The notes under the pieces were generated by a model. The model made no database searches. It worked only from the letters and a program-made list of their open reading frames with translations, and was not told the origin of the DNA. 64,000 bases of DNA from Paracoccaceae bacterium (GTDB lineage: Bacteria > Pseudomonadota > Alphaproteobacteria > Rhodobacterales > Rhodobacteraceae), in assembly GCA_030750975.1 (NCBI GenBank), contig JASMHC010000015.1, positions 1 through 64,000 on the forward strand, in the 5' to 3' direction. This document shows, one piece after another, positions 1-9,274 of the stretch. The translations under genes and the position numbers were made by a program. Each line of letters opens with the position of its first letter. The first letter of the stretch is position 1.

Positions 1-30
1 CGCGTCTGACGCCGCGCCGCAGTTTAGTGG

Positions 31-97
31 GGGTTTGCGCGGGTGCGCAAACCCGACGCCTCCGGCGGAAGTATTTTTGAAAAAGTGAAATGCATGT
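31..97 (+). repeat. Intergenic hairpin plus 3'-end repeat element (copy A)
   Basis: A perfect hairpin (10-bp arms at 31-40 and 45-54, GGGT loop) is followed by a small CTCCGGCGG-type stem and the block GAAGTATTTTTGAAAAAGTG at about 68-87. The same block recurs in reverse orientation at 5278-5300 and, slightly changed, at 9201-9222. It probably lies at the 3' end of a plus-strand gene that ended before the window. Function is unknown; it may serve as a terminator-like 3' element. Confidence 0.6.
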
Positions 98-155
98 GGT
101 TTACCCCGGGGCCGGTGGTTCTCTAGGGTCGGGTTCAGCGAACAAGGACAGGTAA

Positions 156-1388
156 ATGCAAAAGTCAGCGCCCCTTATCACCCCCGTGCTGATTGCCGGT
201 TGTGTCATCATTCTGATCAGCTTTGCGGTCCGAGCCAGTTTTGGTGTGTTCCAGATTCCGATTGCCGAGGAATTCGGCTGGCTTCGGGTCGAATTTTCCC
301 TGGCCATCGCGATACAGAACCTTGCCTGGGGCGTGGGCCAGCCGATTTTCGGGGCGATTGCCGAAAAGCTGGGCGACCGGAAGGCGATTGTTCTGGGCGC
401 CTTGGCTTATGTCTTCGGCTTGATGATGTCGGCCAATTCCGTCACGCCGCTGGCGCATCAGGTCTATTCCATTGCGGTCGGCTTTGGGGTTGCCGGGATG
501 GGCTTTGGGGTGATCCTGGCCATTGTTGGTCGGGCGTCGAGCGACGAGAACCGATCCATGTCATTGGCCATCGCCACCGCGGCGGGAAGCGCCGGTCAGG
601 TGTTCGGGGCACCGGTGGCGGAATGGCTGCTGGGGATGATGAGCTGGCAGGCAGTCTTCTTGGTGTTCTCGGCCGCCATCGTCGCTTCGCTGCTGGTGCT
701 GCCGATGATGAAAGCCCCCGCCGCCAGTAAGGCCCAGCTTGAGGAAAGCATGGGGCAGGTTTTGCTGAAAGCGTTCAAGGACCCGTCCTATACGATGATC
801 TTTCTGGGGTTTTTCAGCTGCGGCTATCAGCTGGCCTTTGTCACGGCGCATTTCCCGGCATTCGTCACTGAAATGAGCAGCCCGATCCTGACTGGCGGGG
901 TACTTTATTCGCTTGGGATCACCTCGACCTCGATCCTTGGGGCGGTGGCGATTTCGCTGATCGGCCTGGCCAATATCGGTGGCACGCTTTTGGCGGGCTG
1001 GGCCGGAAACCGGTGGTCAAAGAAATACCTGCTGGCCGGGATCTATGCGGGGCGCACGTTGGTTGCGGCGCTGTTTATCCTTTTTCCGATCACGCCGGTA
1101 ACGGTGATCCTGTTCTCGGTCGCGATGGGTTCATTATGGCTGGCCACTGTGCCGCTGACCAGCGGGCTGGTCGCACATATTTACGGTTTGCGCTATATGG
1201 GCACGCTTTACGGGATCGTGTTTTTCAGCCATCAACTGGGCAGCTTCATGGGTGTCTGGCTGGGGGGCCGCATGTATGACGCCACCGGCGACTATACCGC
1301 GGTCTGGTGGATCGGCGTCGCGGTCGGGGCGTTTTCGGCGCTGATCCACCTGCCGGTGCGCGAGCGCCCGCTTGAGGCGGCCACTTAA
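156..1388 (+). CDS. MFS transporter
   Basis: A 410-residue very hydrophobic protein with the length and roughly twelve membrane segments expected of a major facilitator superfamily permease of the inner membrane. The N-terminal half has the typical loop 2-3 region after an acidic gate (GAIAEKLGDRKAI, about residue 65-78), matching the GxxxDRxG-like MFS signature. The overall look is closest to the monocarboxylate/oxalate-formate antiporter-like branch, but the substrate cannot be told. The ATG at 156 has AGGACAGG a few bases upstream. Its 3' end overlaps the end of the convergent hydrolase gene by four bases, so no separate terminator fits between them. Confidence 0.85.
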   Translation: MQKSAPLITPVLIAGCVIILISFAVRASFGVFQIPIAEEFGWLRVEFSLAIAIQNLAWGVGQPIFGAIAEKLGDRKAIVLGALAYVFGLMMSANSVTPLAHQVYSIAVGFGVAGMGFGVILAIVGRASSDENRSMSLAIATAAGSAGQVFGAPVAEWLLGMMSWQAVFLVFSAAIVASLLVLPMMKAPAASKAQLEESMGQVLLKAFKDPSYTMIFLGFFSCGYQLAFVTAHFPAFVTEMSSPILTGGVLYSLGITSTSILGAVAISLIGLANIGGTLLAGWAGNRWSKKYLLAGIYAGRTLVAALFILFPITPVTVILFSVAMGSLWLATVPLTSGLVAHIYGLRYMGTLYGIVFFSHQLGSFMGVWLGGRMYDATGDYTAVWWIGVAVGAFSALIHLPVRERPLEAAT

Positions 1389-2326
1389 GGCGTTTCACCT
1401 GACCGCCCGTCTGCCCCCAGAAACGCCAGCACATGGCCGGCGATTTCCTGCGGATGGGAATAGGTCAGCCCGTGATTGGCATCCTCCAGCACGATCTGTT
1501 TTGCCGCGGGTATCCGGCCTTTCAGGATATCGACCGCGTCCGGCGGGATCACCTGATCCCGTGCCCCCCAAATGGCCAGCACCGGGGTGCCGTTCCGCGC
1601 GATCCCCTGGTGGTGTTTTTTGATATCGGTCTCAAGCACAGTGGCGCTTGCGGCAACCGAGGGCCAAAAGCCGCGCTGGCGGGTGGTTGCCAATTGCCGG
1701 TCGCGCACGGCCCCGTTGTTGGCCTCGGCGCGGATGTATTTGCGCAAATCATAGCCGCCCAGAACAACCGTGATCCATCGAAACGCCGATGGCCAGTTTT
1801 TCCGCAAACCGGTGAAGCTGAGCGTCGCCTGCGCCACCCCGCCCGGTGCCAGAAGGACCAGCCGGTTGACCCGCGCCGGCGATCCTGCCGCAAAGGTCGA
1901 GCTGACGATGCCCCCCATGGAATAGCCAAACAGGGTGAAACGGCGGGTGATCTCCAGATGGGCCAGCAGCTCGTCAAGCTGTGTCAGGTAGAAGTCGACA
2001 TCATGTCTGGCGTCGATCACATCGGAATAACCGCGCCCGTAAAGATCATAGGTCAGCACCCGATACCCCTTGCCCGCCAATTCGTTGGCCAGGCCCTCAT
2101 ACCCGTAGCAGGGCGTGGTCAACCCGTGAACGCATACCATCAAAGGCCCGCCTTCCGGACCGAACCATCGGTAATGGGTGACGCCCGATGCAAGCTCGGC
2201 AAACTCGCCGGGGGCGTTGATGCGCATTTCCTCGACATCCCAGCGCTTGCGCAACCGCTCGGACAGCCAGGGGGCCAGCAGGACCGACAGGATCAGAAAA
2301 AGGGGAAACCAGACCCAGACGCTCAT
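1385..2326 (-). CDS. Alpha/beta hydrolase, membrane-anchored
   Basis: A 313-residue serine hydrolase. An N-terminal hydrophobic stretch (about residues 3-20) suggests an inner-membrane anchor with the catalytic domain outside or at the membrane face. The alpha/beta fold is shown by the HG oxyanion region (CVHGLT, about 65-70), the nucleophile elbow GYSMGG with Ser136, the acid in WGARDQVIP and the histidine in DANHGL. The substrate is unknown; meta-cleavage hydrolases and lipases/esterases both belong to this family. It starts with ATG at 2326, overlapping the stop of the upstream HAD phosphatase gene by four bases, so the two are probably co-transcribed. Confidence 0.85.
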   Translation of the reverse strand: MSVWVWFPLFLILSVLLAPWLSERLRKRWDVEEMRINAPGEFAELASGVTHYRWFGPEGGPLMVCVHGLTTPCYGYEGLANELAGKGYRVLTYDLYGRGYSDVIDARHDVDFYLTQLDELLAHLEITRRFTLFGYSMGGIVSSTFAAGSPARVNRLVLLAPGGVAQATLSFTGLRKNWPSAFRWITVVLGGYDLRKYIRAEANNGAVRDRQLATTRQRGFWPSVAASATVLETDIKKHHQGIARNGTPVLAIWGARDQVIPPDAVDILKGRIPAAKQIVLEDANHGLTYSHPQEIAGHVLAFLGADGRSGETP

Positions 2327-2943
2327 GCCGCCTCGCTTTTGGTCAGCAGGCCATGGGCGACCAGCCTGTCCGCCCAGCCTTGCGGGCCTTCGAACAGGTG
2401 CACCTGCCAGCCGCGGGATCGGGCCATGTCGATATTGTCCTGCCGGTCATCGGCAAACAGCAAGGCCTGGGGTGCTATGCCGCAATCGGCTTCGAGCATT
2501 TCATAGATGCGGGGATCGGGTTTGATCACGCCCATATGGCCTGAGATATACCGCCGGTCAAACTCGGCCAGGAACGGGTATTGGGTTTGCGCATAGTCGA
2601 AACTCTGGATGCCGAAATTGGTCAGAGCAAAGACCGGCACACCCTTGGCCCGCAAGGCCCGCAACAGCCGGACCGAGTGATCAATCACCGGCGCGGCCAA
2701 TTGGATCCAATTGTCATGCCAGTCCCGGATTTCGGCGCGGAATTCGGGGTAGGCCTCGGCCGTGGCATAGATCGTGTCGGTGAAATGGCCCCCCAGATCA
2801 ACCTTGTCGTTCATGCCGTGCAGATCGACCGTGGCAAACATCTTCTTGCGCCGCGCGCTGCCGATTGTGCGGTCGTAATAGCGTTCGGGCTGCCATTCGA
2901 TCAAAACATTGCCGATGTCGAAAATCACCGCTTCGGGTGTCAT
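2323..2943 (-). CDS. HAD-IA family hydrolase (YihX-like phosphatase)
   Basis: A 206-residue haloacid dehalogenase-superfamily protein. Motif I reads FDIGNVL near the N terminus, a form typical of the YihX/epoxide-hydrolase-N branch; motif II is LTNFG, motif III the lysine in GVIKPDPRIYE, and motif IV FADDRQDN. All catalytic positions are present, so an active phosphatase acting on a small phosphorylated metabolite such as a sugar phosphate is likely. The TGA overlaps the ATG of the downstream hydrolase gene, implying translational coupling. Confidence 0.85.
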   Translation of the reverse strand: MTPEAVIFDIGNVLIEWQPERYYDRTIGSARRKKMFATVDLHGMNDKVDLGGHFTDTIYATAEAYPEFRAEIRDWHDNWIQLAAPVIDHSVRLLRALRAKGVPVFALTNFGIQSFDYAQTQYPFLAEFDRRYISGHMGVIKPDPRIYEMLEADCGIAPQALLFADDRQDNIDMARSRGWQVHLFEGPQGWADRLVAHGLLTKSEAA

Positions 2944-2971
2944 GTGGTCTTCCTGATCCTGTTGGGCGGGC

Positions 2972-3937
2972 TTACCGTCTAAGCCGCGGCGCGGTTTCTG
3001 TCAGCGGCCGGTTTTTCACCGACTCCCGCCACAGAAGAACAAGGCCCGAGCCGATGATCAAGGCAATACCGACCCAATCGCGGAAAACGGGGTATTCGCC
3101 GAACACCAGAACGCCGAACAGAATGGCCAGCGGCATGGCAAGATATTCGAACGGCGCGGCAAAGGCCGCTTCGGACAAACGATAGGCCTGACTGATCAGA
3201 TAGCCTCCGCCGGATGAGGCCACACCGATGGCCACCAGGATCCCCCAATCCGAAACCTGCGGCACCACCCAGGCTCGTGTCAGAAAATCCAGAGACGGGT
3301 GGGAATTTCCCGAAAACCGGCCATCGCCCAGTACGAGACCAACCAGAATGCTGGTCACGATAAAGGTCAGCTGGATGTAAAACAGCATCGTGGCGGCGCT
3401 TTCCGTACCGCCGATCTTGCGGGTCAGGATATGCAGAAAAGCGTATCCGGTCGCCGCCAGAATGGGCAGCAGCGCCGCGATCTGGAAACTGCCCGCGCCG
3501 GGGTTCACCATCACCAGAACCCCCGCGAACCCGATCACAATCGCCCCCCAGCGGAACGGGCCGACCCGCTCGCCCAGAAACAGAACCGAGAACACGGTGA
3601 TCAGCAGCGGGCTGACGAAAAAGATTGCGACAGCACCGGCAAGCGGCATGGCCGCCAATCCAAGAAAGAAGGTCAAATTGGCAAAGACCACGCACAGCCC
3701 GCGCAGGATATGCATGCCCAGACGGTCGGTTTTCACCACTTTCCAGCCGCCGCTGAATGGCATCACCAGCACCAGCCAGACCGACATGCCCACGACCGAG
3801 CGGATCAGCACCACCTGATGCAGCGCATAGCCGCCCGACATGAACTTGATCGCCATATCGTTAAACGAAAAGAACACGGCCGCGGCCATCGCGCACAGCG
3901 CGCCGATCAGGTTGGTGGACATGGGGCGAGACGGCAT
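2972..3937 (-). CDS. DMT-family transporter (EamA domains)
   Basis: About 321 residues with ten predicted membrane segments arranged as two EamA repeats, the drug/metabolite transporter pattern. The ATG at 3937 is chosen because AAGGAGG lies a few bases upstream on the minus strand; a start at 3958 would leave it inside the coding region. Proteins of this type export amino acids, nucleobases or other small metabolites, and the substrate is not readable here. It is the first gene of a minus-strand block followed by the HAD and alpha/beta hydrolase genes, separated by about 28 bases, so one operon is possible. Confidence 0.85.
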   Translation of the reverse strand: MPSRPMSTNLIGALCAMAAAVFFSFNDMAIKFMSGGYALHQVVLIRSVVGMSVWLVLVMPFSGGWKVVKTDRLGMHILRGLCVVFANLTFFLGLAAMPLAGAVAIFFVSPLLITVFSVLFLGERVGPFRWGAIVIGFAGVLVMVNPGAGSFQIAALLPILAATGYAFLHILTRKIGGTESAATMLFYIQLTFIVTSILVGLVLGDGRFSGNSHPSLDFLTRAWVVPQVSDWGILVAIGVASSGGGYLISQAYRLSEAAFAAPFEYLAMPLAILFGVLVFGEYPVFRDWVGIALIIGSGLVLLWRESVKNRPLTETAPRLRR

Positions 3938-4086
3938 CAAGGCCTCCTTTCCAGACAAGCTTAGGCGGGATGCAAGCGGCGCCCATGCTCAAACGCGACA
4001 ATATTTGCGACCCCTCAGAGGTGATGGACAATCCCGACCGCTTGCCCCACAGATGGGCCGTTCGCATATGATTGACGGAGACCCCG

Positions 4087-5256
4087 ATGGAGAAAAAGAC
4101 CCTGATCCGCCCGACCGGCCTGCCTGACAGCGCCTCGGTTCCCGTGGTGACGCCGATCATGCCGGCGGTGGCCTATGCCTCGGCCACCCCCGATACGCTG
4201 GACGACCAGTATGAAGGCCGCGTGCACGGCTATACCTATTCCCGCGAAGGCCACCCCAATGCCGCGGTTCTGGCCGCGCGGATCGACGCGATGGAAGGGG
4301 CGCGCGGCGGGATCGCCACCGGGTCGGGCATGGCCGCCGTGACCGCCGCATTGATGGGCATCCTGTCGTCGGGCGATCACGTGGTCGGCGGAGATCAGCT
4401 TTACGGCCGTTCGCTGCGGCTGATGAACGAAGACCTGCCGCGCCTGGGGATTGAAACCTCCCTGGCCGATCCGACCTCGGTCACGGCGGTAAAGGCCGCC
4501 CTGCGCCCGAACACCAGGATGGTGCTGATCGAGGTCGTCTCGAACCCCACGCTGCGCATCGCCGATCTGGACGGCATTGCCGATCTGTGCAATTCGCGCG
4601 GCATTCTGCTGGCGGTCGACAACACGTTCACGACGCCCTCGGCCATTCGCCCGTTTGACCATGGCGCCGATATCGTCATCCACTCGGTCACAAAGCTGAT
4701 GGCGGGGCATTCCGACGTGATGCTGGGCTATGTCGTGGCGAAAAACCCGGCGCTGAACGAACGGCTGACCACGTTTGCCGTCACCACCGGCCTGACCCCC
4801 AGCCCCTTCGATTGCTGGCTGGCAGAACGCGGGCTTCTGACCTTTGACCTGCGCTTTGAAAAGGCCCAGGCCAATGCCGAAAAGCTGGCGGGCTTTCTGG
4901 CCACCCGGCCCGAGGTGAAACACGTGCTCTATCCCACCCGCCCCGATCACCCCGACAAGGCCCGGGCGCAATCGCTGTTGCAGGGCGTCGGGTGCAACAT
5001 GGTCAGCTTCGTGCTGAATGGCGGCCGCGAACAGGCCAACGCCTTTACCACCGGCGCGGCTGGCTTGGCCTTCGCCCCGACCCTCGGTGATGTCGGCACC
5101 ACCATCTCGCACCCGGCCTCAAGCTCGCACCGGGCGCTCAGCGCGGAAAACCGCGCGGCCATCGGCATCACCGAAGGCTTTTTCCGCATCTCGGTCGGTC
5201 TGGAAGACAGCGACGCGCTGCTTGCCGAGTTTGCCAAGGGGCTGGATGCGGTGTGA
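4087..5256 (+). CDS. Cys/Met metabolism PLP-dependent enzyme (gamma-lyase/synthase type)
   Basis: A 389-residue fold-type I PLP enzyme of the cystathionine gamma-synthase/methionine gamma-lyase family. Visible signatures are the Tyr-rich substrate/cofactor region (YTYSREGHPN), the GSGMAAV phosphate-binding loop, the aspartate in AVDNTF and the Schiff-base lysine in SVTKLMAGHSD. The C-terminal domain ends with the family pattern (FRISVGLED). Whether it works as cystathionine gamma-lyase, methionine gamma-lyase or O-acetylhomoserine sulfhydrylase cannot be decided from sequence alone. ATG 4087 has GGAG six bases upstream; a TTG at 4072 is less likely. I looked for a SAM-II riboswitch upstream and did not see one. 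Confidence 0.88.
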   Translation: MEKKTLIRPTGLPDSASVPVVTPIMPAVAYASATPDTLDDQYEGRVHGYTYSREGHPNAAVLAARIDAMEGARGGIATGSGMAAVTAALMGILSSGDHVVGGDQLYGRSLRLMNEDLPRLGIETSLADPTSVTAVKAALRPNTRMVLIEVVSNPTLRIADLDGIADLCNSRGILLAVDNTFTTPSAIRPFDHGADIVIHSVTKLMAGHSDVMLGYVVAKNPALNERLTTFAVTTGLTPSPFDCWLAERGLLTFDLRFEKAQANAEKLAGFLATRPEVKHVLYPTRPDHPDKARAQSLLQGVGCNMVSFVLNGGREQANAFTTGAAGLAFAPTLGDVGTTISHPASSSHRALSAENRAAIGITEGFFRISVGLEDSDALLAEFAKGLDAV

Positions 5257-5277
5257 CCCGCCCCAAACCATCTACAT

Positions 5278-5353
5278 TTTCACTTTTTCAAAAATACTTC
5301 GGGGGGAAACCAGCCGCAGCCCTGCGGCTGGTGGGGGGCAGCGCCCCCACCCC
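5278..5353. repeat. Dispersed 3'-end repeat (copy B)
   Basis: This 76-base block lies between two convergent genes. It consists of a T/A-rich tract (TTTTCACTTTTTCAAAAATA), a G-run, a perfect hairpin CAGCCGCAG/CTGCGGCTG and a second hairpin GGGGGCAGCGCCCCC. Positions 9201-9274 carry an almost identical copy in the same orientation. On the minus strand it would follow the end of the UPF0178 gene with the hairpins first and the T/A tract last, so a role as a 3' processing or terminator element is plausible. Confidence 0.75.
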
Positions 5354-5379
5354 GGCGACGCGCGAATGCGCGGCGCAAT

Positions 5380-5829
5380 TTAAGGCCGTATCGCCGCCCT
5401 GACCGCCCGCTCCAGCGCATCAAGAAACCGCGACCGGTCGGCTTTTGAAAACGCCTTCCCGCCGCCCTGCCGAAACGGATCGGCCGCCCGCAAATCCGCC
5501 ATCAAATCGCGCATCGCCAGTTGCTGCCCGATATTGGCCTGCGTGAACCGCTCGCCATTGTGGCGCAGCACCTCGGCCCCGGCCTCAACGCATTTGGCGG
5601 CCAAGGGGATATCCCCCGTCACCACCACATCCCCGCGCCCGGCCCGCTCGGCGATCCACATATCCGCCACATCCGGCCCGTCGGGCACGATCACCACCTC
5701 GACCAGTGGATTGTCAGACATCCGCAACCCGCCGTTTGAGACCAGCTTCATGGCGACCTTGTGACGGGTTGCCACCCGCTCGGCCTCGGCCTTGACCGGA
5801 CAGGCATCGGCATCAATAAAAATCACCAA
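5380..5829 (-). CDS. YaiI/YqxD family protein (UPF0178, DUF188)
   Basis: A 149-residue protein with the family's conserved N terminus IDADACPVK and the internal pattern GDIPLAAK. Members belong to the NYN/PIN-like nuclease-related fold group, but no activity is established. The family size of about 150 residues fits well. The start is either TTG 5829 or GTG 5826; both follow the end of sthA by only a few bases, and AAGG in the last sthA codons can serve as ribosome-binding site. It is the last gene of the fghA-sthA block on the minus strand. Confidence 0.85.
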   Translation of the reverse strand: MVIFIDADACPVKAEAERVATRHKVAMKLVSNGGLRMSDNPLVEVVIVPDGPDVADMWIAERAGRGDVVVTGDIPLAAKCVEAGAEVLRHNGERFTQANIGQQLAMRDLMADLRAADPFRQGGGKAFSKADRSRFLDALERAVRAAIRP

Positions 5830-5834
5830 AGGGA

Positions 5835-7250
5835 TCAGGCCTTTTTTGCTTTATACTGCTCGGGGATCGGCATCCGGTTGAACGCATCCAGCCCGGCAAT
5901 CCGGTAAGCCTCGGCCAGGGTCGGATAGTTGAACGTGTTCTCGACAAAGTAATCCACCGTGCCTTTCAGGTTCAAAACCGCCTGCGCAATATGGATCAGC
6001 TCGGTCGCCCCTTCGCCGACAATCTGCACCCCCAGCAACCGGCGCGTTTTCAGGCTGACCAGCATTTTCAGCATACCGTGTTCCAGCCCCATGATATGCC
6101 CGCGGCTGGTTTCGCGGAACCGCGCAATTCCGACCTCGTAAGGAATGCCGCGTTCCTGCACCTCTTCCTCGGACATGCCGACCGTCGAAATTTCCGGCAC
6201 CGAGTATATCCCGTAAGGAAACCAAGGGCTTTCCGGCAGGGTCGGTGTTTCCAGCGCATGACAGGCCGCCACGCGCCCCTGCTGGATCGAGGTTGACGCC
6301 AGCGACGGGTGCCCGATCACATCGCCCGCCGCATAGATATGCGGCACCGAGGTTTGATAGGTTTTGCGGTCCACCGACAGCCGGCCGCGCTTGTCAGTCT
6401 CCAGCCCGGCCGCCGCCAAGCCCAGCGCCCGCGTCGCGCCCATCCGCCCGGCGGCAAACAACAGCATATCGGCCCGTACATGACGCCCGTTCTCCAGGCT
6501 GACCTCGATATGACGGCCCCTGTCCTCGACCCGCTCGATCGGCGATCCCAGCCGCAGATCCAGCCCCATCTCGCGCACGTGATGGGTGAACTCGTCAATG
6601 GTGAAACGGTCGATATAATCCAGAAAGGTCTCGCGCGGCTCGATCAACGTCACCCGCACATCAAGCGCGGCAAACATCGTGGCATATTCCACCCCGATCA
6701 CCCCCGCACCCACCACGATCAGCGATCGCGGAATTTCCGCCATCGCCAGAAACTCGTCACTGTCCAACACGGTTTTTCCGTTAAACGGCATCGTGTCGGG
6801 ACGGTAGGTATAGGTGCCGGTGGCAATCAGAAACTTGTCGGCGCTCAGCTGAAGCTTCTCGCCCGCGTTGGTCAGCACCTCGATCTGGTGCGGACCGGTG
6901 AACCTTGCGTCACCCATCAGGCTGCTGACATGGTTGCGGGCAAACTGGTGTTCCAGCAGGTCAACCTCGTGATCCAGCGTGTGATGCAGGCGCTCTTTCA
7001 AATCACCCGCGTCAATATCGTCTTTCACGCGGTAGGACCGCCCGTAAAATGCCCGTTCCCGCCAGCCCGACAGGTTCAGCACCGTCTCGCGCAGGGTCTT
7101 TGACGGGATCGTGCCGGTATGCACCGATACCCCGCCCAGACGCGCGGATTTTTCAATGACAAGAACCTTTCGTTTCAGCTTGCCCGCCTGAATCGCGGCC
7201 GAGCGTCCCGCAGGGCCGCTGCCGATGATGATAAGATCGTAATGTTCCAA
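5835..7250 (-). CDS. sthA: Soluble pyridine nucleotide transhydrogenase
   Basis: A 471-residue flavoprotein disulfide-reductase-family enzyme that exchanges reducing equivalents between NADPH and NAD+. The N-terminal FAD site is [15 protein letters not shown]; the second dinucleotide fold is [11 protein letters not shown]. The region where true disulfide reductases carry the CxxxxC pair reads [10 protein letters not shown], that is, no redox disulfide, which is what separates SthA from lipoamide or glutathione reductases. The C-terminal dimerisation domain is complete. The start codon is TTG at 7250, three bases after the stop of fghA, so the genes are probably one transcript. Confidence 0.9.
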   Translation of the reverse strand: MEHYDLIIIGSGPAGRSAAIQAGKLKRKVLVIEKSARLGGVSVHTGTIPSKTLRETVLNLSGWRERAFYGRSYRVKDDIDAGDLKERLHHTLDHEVDLLEHQFARNHVSSLMGDARFTGPHQIEVLTNAGEKLQLSADKFLIATGTYTYRPDTMPFNGKTVLDSDEFLAMAEIPRSLIVVGAGVIGVEYATMFAALDVRVTLIEPRETFLDYIDRFTIDEFTHHVREMGLDLRLGSPIERVEDRGRHIEVSLENGRHVRADMLLFAAGRMGATRALGLAAAGLETDKRGRLSVDRKTYQTSVPHIYAAGDVIGHPSLASTSIQQGRVAACHALETPTLPESPWFPYGIYSVPEISTVGMSEEEVQERGIPYEVGIARFRETSRGHIMGLEHGMLKMLVSLKTRRLLGVQIVGEGATELIHIAQAVLNLKGTVDYFVENTFNYPTLAEAYRIAGLDAFNRMPIPEQYKAKKA

Positions 7251-7253
7251 TGG

Positions 7254-8087
7254 TCAGTCCCGATAAAGCGCGTCCGCGTGAAAGGCGATGTGGTCCTCGA
7301 TAAACGAGGACACGAAGAAATAGCTGTGGTCATAGCCCCTCTGCATGCGGAACTGCCCCTCTTGCCGCCGCGCCGCCATGGCGCCCGACAGGGTTTCCGG
7401 CCGCAAAAGATCAATGAACTGGTCTTTCGTGCCGGTATCAATCAGCACCGGCCCGTCAAATCCGCGTTCGGTCATAAGCTGACTTGCATCATGCGCCGCC
7501 CATGTATTCTCGTCCGTCCCAAGATAAGCCGTCAGCTGCTTGCGCCCCCAATCCGAACCGGCGGGATTGCAGATCGGTGAAAACGCCGACACGCTGCGAT
7601 ACCGCCCCGGCAGGCCCATCGCCAGGGTCAGCGCCCCGTGCCCGCCCATCGAATGGCCGGTGATCGACTGACGCTCAAGGTCTACGGCGAAATGCTGGCC
7701 CAGAAGCTGCGGCAATTCCTCGGCCACGTAATCCCACATGCGGAAATTGGCCGACCAAGGGGCCTGGGTTGCGTTCACATAGAACCCCGCGCCCTGGCCC
7801 AGATCATAGGCATCGTCATCCGCCACCCCCTCGCCGCGGGGCGAGGTGTCGGGAAAGACCAGCGCAATCCCCTGTTCCGCGGCCCAGCCCTGCGCCCCGG
7901 CCTTGACCATCGCGTTCTCGTGCGTGCAGGTCAGACCCGACAGATACCACAGCACCGGCACCGGATGATCCTCGGCCTCTTCGGGCAGGAACAGACCAAA
8001 GGTCATATGGGTTCCGGTCGCCCCGGAGACATGGTCATAGACCCCCTGCACCCCGCCAAAGCATCTGTTTTCCGAAACTGTTTCCAT
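7254..8087 (-). CDS. fghA: S-formylglutathione hydrolase
   Basis: A 277-residue esterase-D-family hydrolase completing glutathione-dependent formaldehyde oxidation by cleaving S-formylglutathione to formate and glutathione. The family's N-terminal block (CFGGVQGVYDH), the nucleophile motif GHSMGGHGAL and the C-terminal histidine in GYDHSYFF are all present, and 277 residues is the usual size. ATG 8087 is preferred because GGAGG lies directly upstream; an in-frame ATG at 8198 would run through the palindromic repeat at 8121-8166. No glutathione-dependent formaldehyde dehydrogenase gene is adjacent in this window. It heads the fghA-sthA-UPF0178 block. Confidence 0.9.
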   Translation of the reverse strand: METVSENRCFGGVQGVYDHVSGATGTHMTFGLFLPEEAEDHPVPVLWYLSGLTCTHENAMVKAGAQGWAAEQGIALVFPDTSPRGEGVADDDAYDLGQGAGFYVNATQAPWSANFRMWDYVAEELPQLLGQHFAVDLERQSITGHSMGGHGALTLAMGLPGRYRSVSAFSPICNPAGSDWGRKQLTAYLGTDENTWAAHDASQLMTERGFDGPVLIDTGTKDQFIDLLRPETLSGAMAARRQEGQFRMQRGYDHSYFFVSSFIEDHIAFHADALYRD

Positions 8088-8120
8088 CTCACCCTCCAAA
8101 TCCGACCGCGACAGGGCTAC

Positions 8121-8166
8121 AGCGTTTCGAGATTGGCCTGAGACAGGAGTTGTTTTTGAAACGCCT
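8121..8166. repeat. GCGTTTCG-type intergenic palindrome (copy 1)
   Basis: AGCGTTTCGA and TTTGAAACGC bound a 46-base imperfect palindrome upstream of fghA. The same outer arms bound intergenic blocks near 18652, 28345, 35831 and 61286. It is probably a dispersed element of this genome or clade, function unknown. Confidence 0.65.
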
Positions 8167-8263
8167 ACAATATCAACAGGTTTCGCGCATTTCGCCATAG
8201 TGCCTGTGCTTCAGCAATATGGCGCAACGCTTTAGGCGATCCGGGCAGAGGCCACAAGCCCTG

Positions 8264-9190
8264 TCAGACCGAAACCCAGCCGATCACCAGCGGCACGGTC
8301 ACGATGCTCAGCATCGTCGAAACCAGAATCGCCGCCGAGGCCCTTTGCGGCGCGACCCCGTAATGCTGCGCCAGAATGTACACATTCCCCGCCACCGGCA
8401 GCGCCGCCGCGGCAATCATCGCGCCCCGGTCATAGGCGCTGATGTCAAACAGCCAGACCGCCACCCCGGCCACTGCCAGCGGATGCAGCACCAGCTTGGC
8501 AAAAGACAGCCAGCCGGCAACCGCCACCCGCTCGGTCGATTTTGACGCCAGTGACGCCCCGATGGCAAACAGCGCCCCCGGCGTCGCCGCCCCGCCCAGC
8601 AGATCCAGAAACGCTTTGAAAGGCACCGGCACCGGCACACCCAGCGCCGACCACAGAAAGCCCAGACCGATCGCCACGATCATCGGATTGCGGATCAACC
8701 CGCCGCCGACCGTCAGCAGGATCGCTGGCGAAACCCGCCCGTCCCGCGCCCCCGTGATCAGGATCACGATCAGGCCGCCGAAAACAAACAGGTCCACCGC
8801 CAGCACCATCAGCACCGATTTCAGCGCCGCTTCACCCAGCAGCAAGGCCAGCATCGGGATGCCCAGAAAGCCCACATTTCCAACCACGGAAATCTGCGCC
8901 TCGACCGCGCTTTCCTCAACCCCGCGTTTGCGAAGCATCGCCACCCCGGTTGCCAGCAGATACACCGCCAGCGTGCCCAGCAGATAGGCCCCGACAATAT
9001 CCCAATCCAGCACATCGCCCAGTTTCTGGCTCGAGGCAAAGCCGAACAGCATCGCCGACAAGGCAAAGTAGAAAACGAATTTCGTCAGGATCGCCGCCGC
9101 GCTTTCGGGAAAAAACCCGCTGCGCCCGGCGAAAAACCCCACCCCGATCACCGCGAAAAAGGGCAAAACCTGCAAGAAGACATCAAGCAC
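8264..9190 (-). CDS. AEC-family transporter
   Basis: A 308-residue inner-membrane protein with about ten hydrophobic segments in two groups of five, as in the auxin efflux carrier/MdcF family. The opening LPFFAVIGVGFFAGR and the second-half region LPVAGNVYILAQHYG match the repeat halves of this family. Bacterial members move dicarboxylates such as malonate or other anions, and the substrate here is unknown. The start is GTG 9190. The gene lies 84 bases downstream of rlmH, separated from it by repeat copy C, so it may have its own promoter. Confidence 0.87.
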   Translation of the reverse strand: MLDVFLQVLPFFAVIGVGFFAGRSGFFPESAAAILTKFVFYFALSAMLFGFASSQKLGDVLDWDIVGAYLLGTLAVYLLATGVAMLRKRGVEESAVEAQISVVGNVGFLGIPMLALLLGEAALKSVLMVLAVDLFVFGGLIVILITGARDGRVSPAILLTVGGGLIRNPMIVAIGLGFLWSALGVPVPVPFKAFLDLLGGAATPGALFAIGASLASKSTERVAVAGWLSFAKLVLHPLAVAGVAVWLFDISAYDRGAMIAAAALPVAGNVYILAQHYGVAPQRASAAILVSTMLSIVTVPLVIGWVSV

Positions 9191-9200
9191 CAGACCGCCC

Positions 9201-9274
9201 TTTCATCTTTTTCAAAATACTTCGGGGGGAAACCAGCCGCAGACCTGCGGCTGGTGGGGGGCAGCGCCCCCGCC
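9201..9274. repeat. Dispersed 3'-end repeat (copy C)
   Basis: Nearly base-for-base the same as 5278-5353: T/A-rich tract, GGGGGG, CAGCCGCAG/CTGCGGCTG hairpin (one loop base differs) and GGGGGCAGCGCCCCC hairpin. It begins immediately after the rlmH stop on the minus strand, as copy B does after the UPF0178 gene, which suggests a conserved 3'-end position. Confidence 0.75.

Noticed and set aside
3959-4086. SAM-II riboswitch upstream of the Cys/Met PLP enzyme
   Set aside because: The region lacks the conserved pseudoknot sequence pattern I would expect.
8088-8198. Longer N terminus for S-formylglutathione hydrolase
   Set aside because: The extension crosses a palindromic repeat and lies upstream of a strong ribosome-binding site at 8087; family length fits the shorter form.
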